Shown here: in pieces, positions 25,273 to 34,493 of the stretch
How the letters are laid out: each line of letters starts with the position of its first letter
Numbering within the stretch: the stretch's first letter is position 1
Assembly: GCF_017254835.1 (NCBI RefSeq)
Contig: NZ_JAFKCW010000004.1
Location: 62,001-126,000 of the forward strand
Length of the DNA stretch: 64,000 nt
Reading direction: 5' to 3'
From: Algoriphagus aestuariicola
Lineage (GTDB): Bacteria > Bacteroidota > Bacteroidia > Cytophagales > Cyclobacteriaceae
Notes under the pieces: generated by a model
Seen by the model: the letters and a program-made list of their open reading frames with translations, nothing else
What the model was told of the DNA's origin: nothing
Databases searched by the model: none
Program-made: the position numbers and the translations under genes

Positions 25273-26394
25273 ATGAGACACGCACTTCTATTGGGATTTG
25301 GTCTTACATTTTTCTTGGGAGCTGCTCATGCTCAGGTCTTTTCCAACCGGGAAGTGGGCGAAAAAAATGAACGGATCATAGACAGTGTCAAAATGGCGGA
25401 ATATCCCTACGCTTTGCCCATTTTGGGTGATAAGGCGGTGGGCTTGGGATTTGAGCTACCGTATTCGGCGGGTCTGAGCGTGCAATATTTTTGGCAGGAA
25501 TCCGATCTGATAATCGAGAACATGTCCATAGGCTTCAATGGGAGCCAGATGGTAAATGTAGACGAGATTGTTCGCTTTGATGTTGCCCGGGCCAAGGCTA
25601 GCTCCCTGACCGTTAGGCCTGACGTGTGGTTGTTTCCCTTTCTCAACGTGTATGGGATTTTGGGAAAATCCCAAGCTTCTACGGAGGTTGGATTTGGAGT
25701 CTATCTGCCAGATGGAGAAAATGATTTCAGCGAGGTACTATCGGCCAGCACCTTGGTGGAGTTCAACGCGACCAGTTTCGGGCTTGGTATGACGCCCACG
25801 GTTGGTGTTGCGGGCGGGTTTATCGCCTTGGATATGAATGTGGCCTGGACAGATGTGCCCCAATTGAACAAACCCGCAAAGACCTTTGTCTTTGGACCCA
25901 GGTTTGGGAAGCGGTTTGATCTGAAGAAACCTGAGCAGAATATCGCGGTTTGGGTGGGAGGCTTTCGCGTGAAGCTCAATTCTGAGACGGTTGGTTCCAT
26001 TGCACTCGACGAAGTCTTTGATACTTCAGCTTGGGGATCTCGGGTGGACGAGGGGATCGAAAAGGTGGAAAACGCCCAAACTAGCGTAGACGACTGGTGG
26101 AACGGTCTGAGCCAAGCGCAACAAAACAACCCGATAAACAAAGCCAAGTACAACAAGGCAAACCAGATATTGGGCACGGCGAGTGAGTTTTTGGTTGCGG
26201 CCGACGGAGCCCTAAGCAATGTCGCCAATTCCACGGTCCAATATTCTATGGACAAACGTCCAGCTGACATGTGGAACTTTATCGTGGGAAGCCAGTTTCA
26301 GATCAACAAGCACCTAATGCTCCGGGCTGAATATGGTTTTTTGAGTTCTAGGGTTCAATTTATCGGTGGTTTGCAGTATAGGTTTGGCCTATAG
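25273..26394 (+). CDS. Predicted outer-membrane beta-barrel protein of unknown function
   Basis: 373-residue exported protein from MRHALLLGF (signal peptide ends AHAQ). The upstream Met at 25210 lacks a plausible export signal. The mature part alternates as in beta-barrels (VGLGFELPYSAGLSVQYF, SLTVRPDVWLFPFLNVYGIL, LMLRAEYGFL) and ends in an RFGL strand typical of outer-membrane C-termini. A helical segment of about 60 residues interrupts it (EGIEKVENAQTSVDDWW through ASEFLVAADG). The pattern recalls a DUF6588-like barrel, but I do not claim it. It has no operon partner. Confidence 0.7.
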   Translation: MRHALLLGFGLTFFLGAAHAQVFSNREVGEKNERIIDSVKMAEYPYALPILGDKAVGLGFELPYSAGLSVQYFWQESDLIIENMSIGFNGSQMVNVDEIVRFDVARAKASSLTVRPDVWLFPFLNVYGILGKSQASTEVGFGVYLPDGENDFSEVLSASTLVEFNATSFGLGMTPTVGVAGGFIALDMNVAWTDVPQLNKPAKTFVFGPRFGKRFDLKKPEQNIAVWVGGFRVKLNSETVGSIALDEVFDTSAWGSRVDEGIEKVENAQTSVDDWWNGLSQAQQNNPINKAKYNKANQILGTASEFLVAADGALSNVANSTVQYSMDKRPADMWNFIVGSQFQINKHLMLRAEYGFLSSRVQFIGGLQYRFGL

Positions 26395-26429
26395 TCTTCC
26401 CTTGGGGGAAAGGAGGTACGCGCAGCATA

Positions 26430-26461
26430 AAAAGAGAGGCTGTCCGATAAGGGCAGCCTCT
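26430..26461 (-). terminator. Terminator (minus strand) after propeller-amidohydrolase
   Basis: AGAGGCTGCCC and GGACAGCCTCT (one wobble) form an 11-bp stem over 5 nt, with a T-run on the minus strand side. It follows the stop at 26483 by about 20 bp and can also affect the convergent barrel gene. Confidence 0.78.
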
Positions 26462-26482
26462 ATAAATTTAAGAAGGGAATGA

Positions 26483-29400
26483 CTAGTCCACTACGGCAGT
26501 GTTCACTGTCGGTGCCTCTTTAGTCCAAGAGCTCACGTCGAGTTTTCGCGGAGTGGGCAAGACCTCATCCAAGGTATTTCCGTCATATACTCGGCCATTT
26601 TTCACCACATGGGTGATGGTGTTTGTGTTTCGGATGTTTTCCAGAGGGTTTTTGTCCATGATTACGAGATCGGCTAGCTTTCCTACTTCGATGCTGCCTA
26701 GATCCTGATCCAAGCCCAAAGCTTCGGCACCGAGGATGGTCGCTGTCTTCATAGCATCGAGGTTACTCATTCCTCCGCTCGCGACAGACCAAAGTTCCCA
26801 ATGGTAGCCCAAGCCCTGCAACTGACCGTGGGAACCAATGCCGGCAAGGCCACCCTGAGATACTACCGAGTTGACGCCTTTTGCATGTTTCTGGAAGACG
26901 TGGTCTTCCGGGGCAAACCAGCCGCCTAGGCTTCCTACACGCCGTCTGGCTTTAGAGTTCATCTCGTTGTAGGGAGTGAAGCGATTCAGTTTAGGATCGT
27001 GGAGCGGGCTTTCGGTAGTATAGTAGAAATTCTCCGCCCACGGACCTCCATAGGCCACCAAAAGAGTCGGCGTATAGGCCATCTTGCTCTCTGCGAGGGT
27101 CTGCGTCACATCGCTATAAAGAGGATAAATTGGAATGGCATGCTCATGCCCAGGATAGCCATCAAACAGCTGGGTCATATTTAACTTAAAATCCAAACCG
27201 CCCTCAGTCGTAGGCATCAGCTTTTGTTCATTGGCAGCCATGATCACCCATTGGCGGTGTTGGCGATTGCCTACCAGGTACATTTTGATGTATTGGGTGT
27301 TGTAATACTTGCTGTACTGCTTGAGGACATTCTTGGTCTGGTCCAGGGACTTCATGTTGTACATCCAGTATCCGACACCTGGCCCAGTCGAGTAGACGCG
27401 CGGACCAGGCACCACGCCCGCTTCTACCATATCTCCATAGGTGAGGACATCAGTGGTAGCGGTTTGGGGATCTCGGGTTGTAGTCACGCCATAGGCGAGA
27501 TTTGCAGCGTAGATCCACACGGTGTTCTTGTGCAGCCCCCAGGTCGGCCACATGTGAGCATGGGTATCGACAAAGCCCGGCGTGATCGTTTTTCCGGAAG
27601 CATCGATGACTTTTGCGTTTCCAGCGTTCAGGGACCCGGTGGGACCGACAGCCTTGATACGGTTGTTTTCAATGAGTATATCTCCGTTTTCGATAACCTC
27701 GGCTCCCTTCATGGTGACGATTCTAGCATTTTTCAGGAGTATGCTGCCGTTCGGGATGTCCTTGGCAAAATACACCTTGACCTGTTTTTCGTCGGGCTTG
27801 TAGGTTTCCTTTTCTTTGAGCTGAGCCTTGTAAACGCTATCCGCCTTGAATTTTTCTTTGTCGGCTTTGAAGAGTGAGTCGATTCGCTTCTTGTCTGCTT
27901 TGGCCAAGGAGTCCGCAAGTTTTACCGCATCCTCACCCTTGGCTTTCAGGCTGGCCACACTGTCCGCATCGGCGAGGGTCTTGGCTTTTTTGACTGCCTT
28001 CACAGAATCTTCTACAAACTGCGCTCGGTCAATGTCGTAAACCCAATGGCCATTTCCCAGTGACCAGTGTACCTTTTTACCATCAGCCTCCCATGCGGGC
28101 CATTCCCCACCGATCTCGGTCAGTTGACGTGAAGGGAAATTGCTGCTTGAGGGATCTGCAACATTGATGGTTGGAACCTTGCCGGCCGTGGGGATAGTCA
28201 CCACGTAAACGTTGTTGTTGACTTGTGCCAACGCCTTATTCCCGACCGGTGCCATATAAATGGTGCTGGCGCTGGCAGGCATCATTTGCGGCTCGCGGGA
28301 GTTGGAGCCATCCGGAAGCATGCAATAGTTGACTGCGTCAGCATTTGAAATAGGCTTGCCCATCACGTAGCGTACGGTGGAGGCCTCTTCCAAGCTGGCA
28401 TGCTCGTGGTCCGAATGGGGATCGGCAGCAGAGCCAAAGGGCGTAATGCCCGTGATTTTGGCGTAGACTTTTTCATCAGTTCCATCCCACTTCACGCTGA
28501 GAAGTGCTCCGCCTGGACCGTTTAGGAATATTCTGGAAGTGTCTTGGGTGAAGTGCGGATTTCCATAGTTCCCCGCGTCCATGATTTTTCTAAATGATCC
28601 GCCCGATGCTGGTATCCAGGCCAATATCGCCTCTGCCCCACTTATTCCAGGCCCTTCTGACTCCTGTAGCAAACGATTAGATCCCTTATAAACCACGATT
28701 TTATTGTTGGGACCCCAGATTGGAGAATAGTATAGGGAGGATTCTGTGGTCAATCGGGTGACCGACCCCCGACCTGCAAGAGATGCCTTGTAGAGATGTC
28801 CCCCGTTTTTTTCCTCCCAACTCGTAAATATCAACTGGGTACCATCTGGACTCCAAGATGGCATGGCTTCTGTAAATTCATTCGTTGTGACACGCTTCGG
28901 AGTTCCGTCTGGATAATCCATCACATAGAGCCTATTAAGAGCCGTAAAGGCAAGTTTTTTTCCGTCTGGCGAAGGGACGGCATCCCGGATTTGCGTTGCA
29001 AGCTTTGCTGTGGTGTCTTTGATTTCGTAGTTGAAATAAAGCCGCGGGCCCATTGCCAGCTTGACGTCAGCTTCAAACGGTATCTCCACGGCGCCGGTGC
29101 CATCAACTGAAAGCTTCCAGATTTTTCCACCGTAGGAAGCGATAATGTTTTTGCTGTCTGGAGTGAAGGCCATGGCCGGAAGTACCCCCTGCGGTGCAAT
29201 TGATTCCTGTTCGTCACGCTGGACAGGGTAGGCTAGCCATTTTTCGTCACCTGTCTTGAGATTTCTGAGGACCAGGCCAGTCTTGTCTTCCCAGCGGGTG
29301 CCGTACACCAGCCATTGACCGTCTTTGCTCAGCGTCGGCGTGAAGGCAGAACCATATCTGGAGGTAATGGTGCTCAACTCTCCTTTTTCAAAGTCATAAG

Positions 29401-30112
29401 TGCCAATTTGGTACTGAGGTAAAAGCGCATTGTAGTTCCAAGACCCGAACCTTTGGGAGAAATAGATTTTTTTGCCGTCGGGACTTACGAATGGGTCGAT
29501 GGTCTTCATCGAGGTTGGATTTTCGTTCAGCTGGATTCCCCCACCTCCATCTTTGTGATACATCCATAGTTTTGAGATTCTGCGGCCCTTCGAGACGATG
29601 ATGTATTCTCCGTCCGGGGTCCAGTGAGCTCCAGGAACATCACCGTTTTTGTCCTTGGTGATTTGGACCGTGTCCTTTTTGACCTGGTCGATATACCATA
29701 AGTTATCGCTGCCTGCTCTGTCGGAGGTAAACAGGATTTTGTCTCCGTCGGGAGAAAATCTTGGATGGGTTTCGTAGGCGATTCCGGTTGTGATTGGTGT
29801 CGCTTTACCTCCTTCGATGGGAAGGGTGTAGATGTCACCCATGAGGTCAAAGGCTATCGTTTTGCCATCGGGACTCACATCAACACTCATCCAAGTGCCT
29901 TCTTTTGCGGTGAATTTTACTTCGCGCTCCGGTTTCAGGGGAAGATCCTTGAATTTGGGGTAGTTCAGGCTGTCTTTTTTCGAGCTATCGGCCTTTGCGT
30001 TTGACTCGCGATTGAGGGGGAAAAGCTCTCCTCCTGGTCTGGGAACCAAAGCTGCGAAACTGACCGAAATACCGAGAGCGACTAAAAGCGCGGGTTGGGT
30101 AAGTTTTCTCAT
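26483..30112 (-). CDS. Tricorn-like beta-propeller fused to amidohydrolase, exported
   Basis: 1209-residue secreted enzyme. After a signal peptide come repeated PD40/TolB-like blades to about residue 620 (SPDGKTIAFDL, SPDGDKILFTSDR, SPDGKKIYFSQRF, SPDGKKLAFTALN, SPDGTQLIFTSW). A highly charged linker of roughly 80 residues, rich in Lys/Asp/Ala/Ser, then connects to a metal-dependent amidohydrolase with FVDTHAHMW (His851, His853), GVTTTRDP and EVGKLADLVIMDKNP. Propeller-amidohydrolase fusions are known in Bacteroidota; natural substrates are unclear. It is transcribed alone, with a terminator after it. Confidence 0.9.
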   Translation of the reverse strand: MRKLTQPALLVALGISVSFAALVPRPGGELFPLNRESNAKADSSKKDSLNYPKFKDLPLKPEREVKFTAKEGTWMSVDVSPDGKTIAFDLMGDIYTLPIEGGKATPITTGIAYETHPRFSPDGDKILFTSDRAGSDNLWYIDQVKKDTVQITKDKNGDVPGAHWTPDGEYIIVSKGRRISKLWMYHKDGGGGIQLNENPTSMKTIDPFVSPDGKKIYFSQRFGSWNYNALLPQYQIGTYDFEKGELSTITSRYGSAFTPTLSKDGQWLVYGTRWEDKTGLVLRNLKTGDEKWLAYPVQRDEQESIAPQGVLPAMAFTPDSKNIIASYGGKIWKLSVDGTGAVEIPFEADVKLAMGPRLYFNYEIKDTTAKLATQIRDAVPSPDGKKLAFTALNRLYVMDYPDGTPKRVTTNEFTEAMPSWSPDGTQLIFTSWEEKNGGHLYKASLAGRGSVTRLTTESSLYYSPIWGPNNKIVVYKGSNRLLQESEGPGISGAEAILAWIPASGGSFRKIMDAGNYGNPHFTQDTSRIFLNGPGGALLSVKWDGTDEKVYAKITGITPFGSAADPHSDHEHASLEEASTVRYVMGKPISNADAVNYCMLPDGSNSREPQMMPASASTIYMAPVGNKALAQVNNNVYVVTIPTAGKVPTINVADPSSSNFPSRQLTEIGGEWPAWEADGKKVHWSLGNGHWVYDIDRAQFVEDSVKAVKKAKTLADADSVASLKAKGEDAVKLADSLAKADKKRIDSLFKADKEKFKADSVYKAQLKEKETYKPDEKQVKVYFAKDIPNGSILLKNARIVTMKGAEVIENGDILIENNRIKAVGPTGSLNAGNAKVIDASGKTITPGFVDTHAHMWPTWGLHKNTVWIYAANLAYGVTTTRDPQTATTDVLTYGDMVEAGVVPGPRVYSTGPGVGYWMYNMKSLDQTKNVLKQYSKYYNTQYIKMYLVGNRQHRQWVIMAANEQKLMPTTEGGLDFKLNMTQLFDGYPGHEHAIPIYPLYSDVTQTLAESKMAYTPTLLVAYGGPWAENFYYTTESPLHDPKLNRFTPYNEMNSKARRRVGSLGGWFAPEDHVFQKHAKGVNSVVSQGGLAGIGSHGQLQGLGYHWELWSVASGGMSNLDAMKTATILGAEALGLDQDLGSIEVGKLADLVIMDKNPLENIRNTNTITHVVKNGRVYDGNTLDEVLPTPRKLDVSSWTKEAPTVNTAVVD

Positions 30113-30423
30113 ATGATTTGAATTTGGACGATTAATCTACTGGGAATCTTTGGTTTTTTGCAATACCTCCCAGTCACTGGGTGAAAATCGATCGAATTCG
30201 GACGTTTCCCGAAATTATATTCGTTTCAGCGACATTGGGACATGGCTGTTGTAAACGGCCCGTCCTGCTCGTTTTCGGGATCAATGAAAAAGCAGTTGAT
30301 GCGATTCACAGTTAGTTGCCAGAACTGTGATTTTGCCAACGCCCGAAAGGTGGTTTTCACGGTGGGTTTGGCGCAATTGCAACGCTGAAATGACCCGATC
30401 ACTGTGGGGCGAAAAACATGGGT
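30113..30423. other. 311-bp non-coding gap with two inverted repeats
   Basis: No gene is seen between the amidohydrolase start and the cyclase end. Two perfect inverted repeats stand out: CCCAGT-c-ACTGGG at 30169-30181, an operator-sized palindrome, and CACAGTT with AACTGTG at 30307-30329, a hairpin that could end the cyclase transcript. Roles are guesses. Confidence 0.4.
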
Positions 30424-31464
30424 TTAACCCAATACTTCAAAAACGGTCACTGGGTTGGCCTTGTTTTTCAGCTTCATTTCCCCGACGACTTGGACATCAA
30501 ACGTCTCCTTGATCGTTTCGGCACAACGGTCTAGAATAAGAATTTGGTTTGGACCCGCTGCATTCTGTAGCCGGGAGGCGATATTCACCGCATCGCCGAT
30601 GACCGTATAGTCGAGTCGCTTGAGGGACTTTGACCCAATATTACCGGATACCATTTCACCGGAATTGATGCCAATAGATACTTGGGGGCGGAAATGGGTC
30701 TCCGCAGAATATTCGGGTATCGCCTCCATCTTTTTTCTGATAGCGAGGCAGGCGTTGACCGCTCGGATAAGATGATCGGAGCCTTGGAATACCGCCATGA
30801 CTGCGTCTCCGATAAACTTATCCACACTGCCTTTTTGGTCGATGATCTCCCGCACCATCAGATCAAAATATTCGTTGAGCAGGCCTACGACGGTATTGGG
30901 TTCTTCATTTTCGGATATTCTCGTAAAACCTACCAGGTCGATGAATGCAACGGACGCGTCAATCGTTTCATTTTCCATTAGGGCGGACTCGATCTCTTTT
31001 CCTCCCATAAAATTCAAGACCGTCTCATCCACATACATTCTCAGGATATTGTTTTCCCTCATGGCTTGCAGTGTTCCTTTGATCTGGTTGATGTAGCCAA
31101 GGGTTTTTTCGATGGTTATTTCGAGATCCTGAAAATCCACTGGCTTGGTCACAAAGTCGAAAGCGCCCAAATTCATGGCCTTTCTGATATTTTCCATATC
31201 TCCATAGGCAGAGATGATGATAGTCTTTACCAGCGGATTTTTTTCCTTGGTGTTGGACAGCAGCGTGAGACCATCCATCACAGGCATGTTGATGTCGCTC
31301 AGGATCATGTCCACGTCCGGATTATCGCGGAGTGTGTCCATCGCCAGTTGGCCATTAAGCGCAAATAGCATTTCGTACTCTCCGGCTCGGATTTTTTGTC
31401 GATACTTCTGTCGAAAAAGCATCTCCAAATCCTCCTCGTCATCGACTACCAGAATTTTCGCCAT
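30424..31464 (-). CDS. Receiver domain fused to class III adenylate cyclase
   Basis: 346-residue cytoplasmic protein that should make cAMP under control of phosphorylation. The receiver has phospho-acceptor Asp57 in LSDINMPVMDG and Lys in TKPVDF. A helical linker (about 112-165) leads to the class III cyclase domain. Metal-binding Asp176 (FIDLVGFT) and Asp220 (KFIGDAVM), adenine-selecting Lys216 and Thr287 (LDYTVIGD), and the transition-state pair Asn294/Arg298 (AVNIASRL) are all present. So it looks active and ATP-specific by family rules. Its start is 1 bp after the stop of a stand-alone receiver gene, so they are co-translated. No CRP-type cAMP receptor is in the window. Confidence 0.9.
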   Translation of the reverse strand: MAKILVVDDEEDLEMLFRQKYRQKIRAGEYEMLFALNGQLAMDTLRDNPDVDMILSDINMPVMDGLTLLSNTKEKNPLVKTIIISAYGDMENIRKAMNLGAFDFVTKPVDFQDLEITIEKTLGYINQIKGTLQAMRENNILRMYVDETVLNFMGGKEIESALMENETIDASVAFIDLVGFTRISENEEPNTVVGLLNEYFDLMVREIIDQKGSVDKFIGDAVMAVFQGSDHLIRAVNACLAIRKKMEAIPEYSAETHFRPQVSIGINSGEMVSGNIGSKSLKRLDYTVIGDAVNIASRLQNAAGPNQILILDRCAETIKETFDVQVVGEMKLKNKANPVTVFEVLG

Positions 31465-31465
31465 C

Positions 31466-31846
31466 TTATCGGTTAGTTAGCAATTCAGCGATTTCGTTTT
31501 TCAGGGAGTCAAAGTCAACTGGCTTGGTAAAAAATCCTTTTGCTCCAGAATTGATCGCTTTGTTGTAGTTTTCTCTGTCTCCGTATGCCGAAATCATGCT
31601 TACTAATATATGGGGAAATTTGCTTTTGATCTTTGACAAAAGTTCTAGGCCATTCATTCCTGGCATGTTGATGTCCGAAAATACGTAGACAATCTCGGGG
31701 TTGCCAGAATTTCCCAATACATCCAAGGCTTGTTCGCCAGAAAAGGCAAATTCCACCTCAAGCAGATTGGATTTGATCTCTCGCCTGAATTTTTGAAGGA
31801 ACATGATTTCTACATCCTGTTCATCATCCACAATCAAAATCTTCAT
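31466..31846 (-). CDS. Stand-alone receiver-domain response regulator, copy 3
   Basis: 126-residue protein made only of a receiver domain, from MKILIVDDEQ. Phospho-acceptor Asp58 lies in YVFSDINMPGMNG, with MISAYGD and Lys in FFTKPVDF. No DNA-binding or enzyme domain is present. It is closely similar to the receivers at 32200 and 34097. The Met at 31960 would add 38 residues of unrelated sequence and is rejected. It directly precedes the receiver-cyclase gene (1 bp apart), suggesting a shared phosphate path. Which kinase serves it is unknown. Confidence 0.9.
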   Translation of the reverse strand: MKILIVDDEQDVEIMFLQKFRREIKSNLLEVEFAFSGEQALDVLGNSGNPEIVYVFSDINMPGMNGLELLSKIKSKFPHILVSMISAYGDRENYNKAINSGAKGFFTKPVDFDSLKNEIAELLTNR

Positions 31847-32199
31847 TGTAAAAAAAGTTAAGTTGATACGCTGGGTAGTAAAGTTCTGAGCCTTTCGAAA
31901 TTCAGGCCAATGTCCCTCTGAGGCTACGCCCGATAGCGTTGCCAAAAAGCAAACGACCAAGGCGCAACGTGCTAGACCTATCTAGTCCCAAATAGCGCTA
32001 TGTGCAGTCCGTCATTTCAATATTCGATGATAGACCTGGATATTTCATGCTCCGAATCAGATACCGACAGTTGTCCACCGAAAACAGGGACAGGGCACTA
32101 ATTTAACTTTATATCCGGATCCTTCCGCATATTAATTTGCGGTATGAAAGCGAAAAACTGTTTTTTGCAAAATACTTCCTTTGATCTGTAGAGCGAGAG
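31847..32199. other. 353-bp non-coding gap between two receiver genes
   Basis: No convincing gene. It contains a near-palindrome CCGCATATTAATTTGCGG (32125-32142), a weak hairpin (32150-32168) that could stop the upstream receiver transcript, and GGCTACGC/GCGTTGCC (31922-31943). The gap may carry a separate promoter for the receiver-cyclase pair. Confidence 0.4.
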
Positions 32200-32580
32200 T
32201 TATTTGCCACTGGTGAGCGCCGCAATCTCCAACTTCAATTTTTCGAAATCGACAGGTTTCGTAAAAAAGCCTTTGGCACCGGAGCTCATTGCTTTGTCGT
32301 AGTTCTCTTGGTCTCCATAGGCTGAAATCATGCTCACTTGAATTGCTGGAAACCGGGATTTGATTTCTTCCAACAATTCCAGTCCACTCATTCCTGGCAT
32401 ATTGATGTCGGAGAATACGTACACAAACTTTGGAGGGTCTTCGCTATTGAGGAGGTCAAGCGCTTCTTGTCCTGAAAAGGCGAAGGCGAGTTCCAGGTGG
32501 CCACTCTTGATTTCTTTCCTGAACTTCTGGCGGAAAAGATCTTCCACGTCTCGCTCATCGTCTACAAATAGAATTTTCAT
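32200..32580 (-). CDS. Stand-alone receiver-domain response regulator, copy 2
   Basis: 126-residue single receiver domain from MKILFVDDER. Phospho-acceptor Asp58 lies in YVFSDINMPGMSG; MISAYGDQENY and FFTKPVDF follow. There is no output domain. It follows the second histidine kinase by 96 bp on the same strand, the layout expected for a kinase-receiver pair. Sequence identity to copies 1 and 3 is high through the whole length, so the three arose by duplication. It may shuttle phosphate to, or compete with, the cyclase receiver. Confidence 0.92.
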   Translation of the reverse strand: MKILFVDDERDVEDLFRQKFRKEIKSGHLELAFAFSGQEALDLLNSEDPPKFVYVFSDINMPGMSGLELLEEIKSRFPAIQVSMISAYGDQENYDKAMSSGAKGFFTKPVDFEKLKLEIAALTSGK

Positions 32581-32676
32581 GGGGTTGGTTGGTTTTCTTT
32601 TGCTCGGCCAAGGGCTTCGGTCAGTTGTGTACCAAAATATGCTAGGCTGAGCCGGACAGCCTAATCTGTTTCGGGT

Positions 32677-34041
32677 TTATTCGGTTGATTTTGGCAGTAG
32701 AATGCTAAAGCAGGTGAATTTTCCTTCCTCGGATTTTATTTCCAAGGTTCCCTCATGGGACTTGATGATGTCGTGGGTAATACTGAGTCCCAATCCGGTT
32801 CCTTCTGTACCCTTTTTCGTGGTAAAAAAAGGCATGAGTAGCTTATCCCGAATCTGATCGGGAACCCCAGGTCCATTGTCCTCGACTTCGATCAGGACCT
32901 TGTCTCCAAGATCACGGGTGCGTATTTCCACTTTGGCTTTGTATTCCGGATTCTTGGCGGATAGTTTTTCCCTCATCGCATCAAAGGCATTTTTGACCAA
33001 ATTGAGGATCACTCGGCTGAAATCTTCCGAATTGAGTTTGATCTTTGGCAGGTTTTCATCCAGGGATAGCTGTATATCCACATTGATAGGATTGGGATTG
33101 GCACGCATGCCGTGAAAGGCAAGATTGGAATACTCCCGGATGAGTGCGTTCAGATCGGTGGGATCCATGGTGCCGGTACCGCCACGGGAGTGCATCAGCA
33201 TAGATCTGACGATGCTGTCGGCACGGGAGCCGTGGTGTCGGATTTTGGCGAGGTTGGATTTGATGTTTTCCAGCAAGTCGAGGATATTTTCCTTTTCGGG
33301 GCTGTCCGGGATTTTTGGCATTTCCTCGCTGATTTCGTGGAGGAAGTCGGCGCTGAGCTCTGAGAAGTTGTTGACAAAGTTGAGCGGGTTTTTGATCTCG
33401 TGAGCAATGCCCGCAGTGAGCTGGCCAAGCGACGCAAGTTTTTCTTGCTGGATGAGTTGCTCTTGGGTAGCCCTAAGATGATCCAAGGCGTGTTGGAGTT
33501 CTTCTTTTTGGCTGAGGATTTCGGAAGTTCTTTCCGCCACCAGGAGTTCTAGCTGGCTTTTCTGCTCTTCAGTCTGGCGAAGTTGCCTTTCCTGTTCTTT
33601 GGTGATGATGCGTTCGATTTCGATCTCTTTCATCTGTTTCCGGTGGTTGAGCCACATGGTCACTGCCCAGATAAACGCAAATACACCAGCTGCATCGAGG
33701 TAGTTTTCGACGATTTCAAAAATCGCGGGACTGATGGTTCTGACTAGGTACTCCAGCAATTTGACGCCGACGATGGGCAGGGGAGTGATGGCAAGGGTCT
33801 TCAGGTAGACCAGTTCGGGGGTATTCAGCATCAGATAGATGACAGCCCCCACTAGCACAAAGGACAGCAGTTCAAAGAGAATCTCGGGAGGAGCATTGGA
33901 GATGCCCAAAGCGATGAGCACTCCTGCGGCGATCATGCCATACTTGAAGTACCGATGGAGGCGCTCCGGAAATTCCTGTGCACCGGAGCTTTTCTTCAGG
34001 TAGTAGAGTAGGGAAAGTGAGATCAGGTTGATCAGGATCAT
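32677..34041 (-). CDS. Sensor histidine kinase with membrane N-terminus and coiled-coil
   Basis: 454-residue kinase. About four membrane segments lie in residues 2-130 (LINLISLSLLYYL, YGMIAAGVLIALGIS, LSFVLVGAVIYLML, FAFIWAVTMWL) with no large extracellular domain. A long coiled-coil (about 135-200, with EEQKSQLELLVAE) leads to phospho-acceptor His214 in TAGIAHEIKNPLNF. The ATPase domain has ILNLVKNAFDAMRE, DNGPGVPD and GTEGTGLGLSITHDI. The HEIKNPLNF form is shared with the TPR kinase at 34494, pointing to one subfamily. It lies between two stand-alone receiver genes, 55 bp and 96 bp away. Confidence 0.92.
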   Translation of the reverse strand: MILINLISLSLLYYLKKSSGAQEFPERLHRYFKYGMIAAGVLIALGISNAPPEILFELLSFVLVGAVIYLMLNTPELVYLKTLAITPLPIVGVKLLEYLVRTISPAIFEIVENYLDAAGVFAFIWAVTMWLNHRKQMKEIEIERIITKEQERQLRQTEEQKSQLELLVAERTSEILSQKEELQHALDHLRATQEQLIQQEKLASLGQLTAGIAHEIKNPLNFVNNFSELSADFLHEISEEMPKIPDSPEKENILDLLENIKSNLAKIRHHGSRADSIVRSMLMHSRGGTGTMDPTDLNALIREYSNLAFHGMRANPNPINVDIQLSLDENLPKIKLNSEDFSRVILNLVKNAFDAMREKLSAKNPEYKAKVEIRTRDLGDKVLIEVEDNGPGVPDQIRDKLLMPFFTTKKGTEGTGLGLSITHDIIKSHEGTLEIKSEEGKFTCFSILLPKSTE

Positions 34042-34096
34042 AGTACTCGACGGCGTTTCTTAAGGTTGGGTGGAAAAGTGTTCGACAAAAAGAGTT

Positions 34097-34474
34097 CTAG
34101 CTTCGTAGGATTTCGCCGATTTCCCTCCTCAGGGATTCGAAATCAACGGGCTTTGTATAAAATCCCCTTGCGCCAGACCTCATCGCTTTCCGGTAATTGT
34201 CGGCATCGCCATAGGCTGAAATCATGTTGACGCGTAGCTGCGGGAAGCGGTCTTTGATGATGTCAAGCATCTCCAGTCCACTCATCCCGGGCATGTTGAT
34301 GTCGGAGAAAACGCTGGCTACTTGGGGCGGATTGTTTTTTTCCAAAATTTCAAGTGCCTCCTTTCCGGAAAAAGCAAACAGCAACTCCAAGCCTTCGTTT
34401 CGGATTTCTTTGCGGAATTTCTGGCGAAAAAGAGCTTCCACATCGCGCTCATCGTCTACTACAAGGATTTTCAT
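34097..34474 (-). CDS. Stand-alone receiver-domain response regulator, copy 1
   Basis: 125-residue receiver domain only, from MKILVVDDER. Phospho-acceptor Asp58 is in SVFSDINMPGMSG, with MISAYGD and FYTKPVDF. It begins 19 bp after the stop of the TPR kinase, so it is its probable partner. The Met at 34564 would add 30 residues overlapping the kinase frame and is rejected. Like its two paralogues it lacks an output domain, so it probably passes a signal by protein contact or phosphotransfer. Confidence 0.92.
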   Translation of the reverse strand: MKILVVDDERDVEALFRQKFRKEIRNEGLELLFAFSGKEALEILEKNNPPQVASVFSDINMPGMSGLEMLDIIKDRFPQLRVNMISAYGDADNYRKAMRSGARGFYTKPVDFESLRREIGEILRS

Positions 34475-34493
34475 AGGGTAAAAGTTAGGTTTT

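Noticed and set aside
25701-26270. 189-residue frame on the minus strand
   Set aside because: Antisense to the barrel-like gene at 25273; contains no recognisable motif and no export signal.
27224-27877. 217-residue open frame on the plus strand
   Set aside because: Antisense to the propeller-amidohydrolase, which has clear HxH and metal-site motifs. No domain signal in the antisense product.
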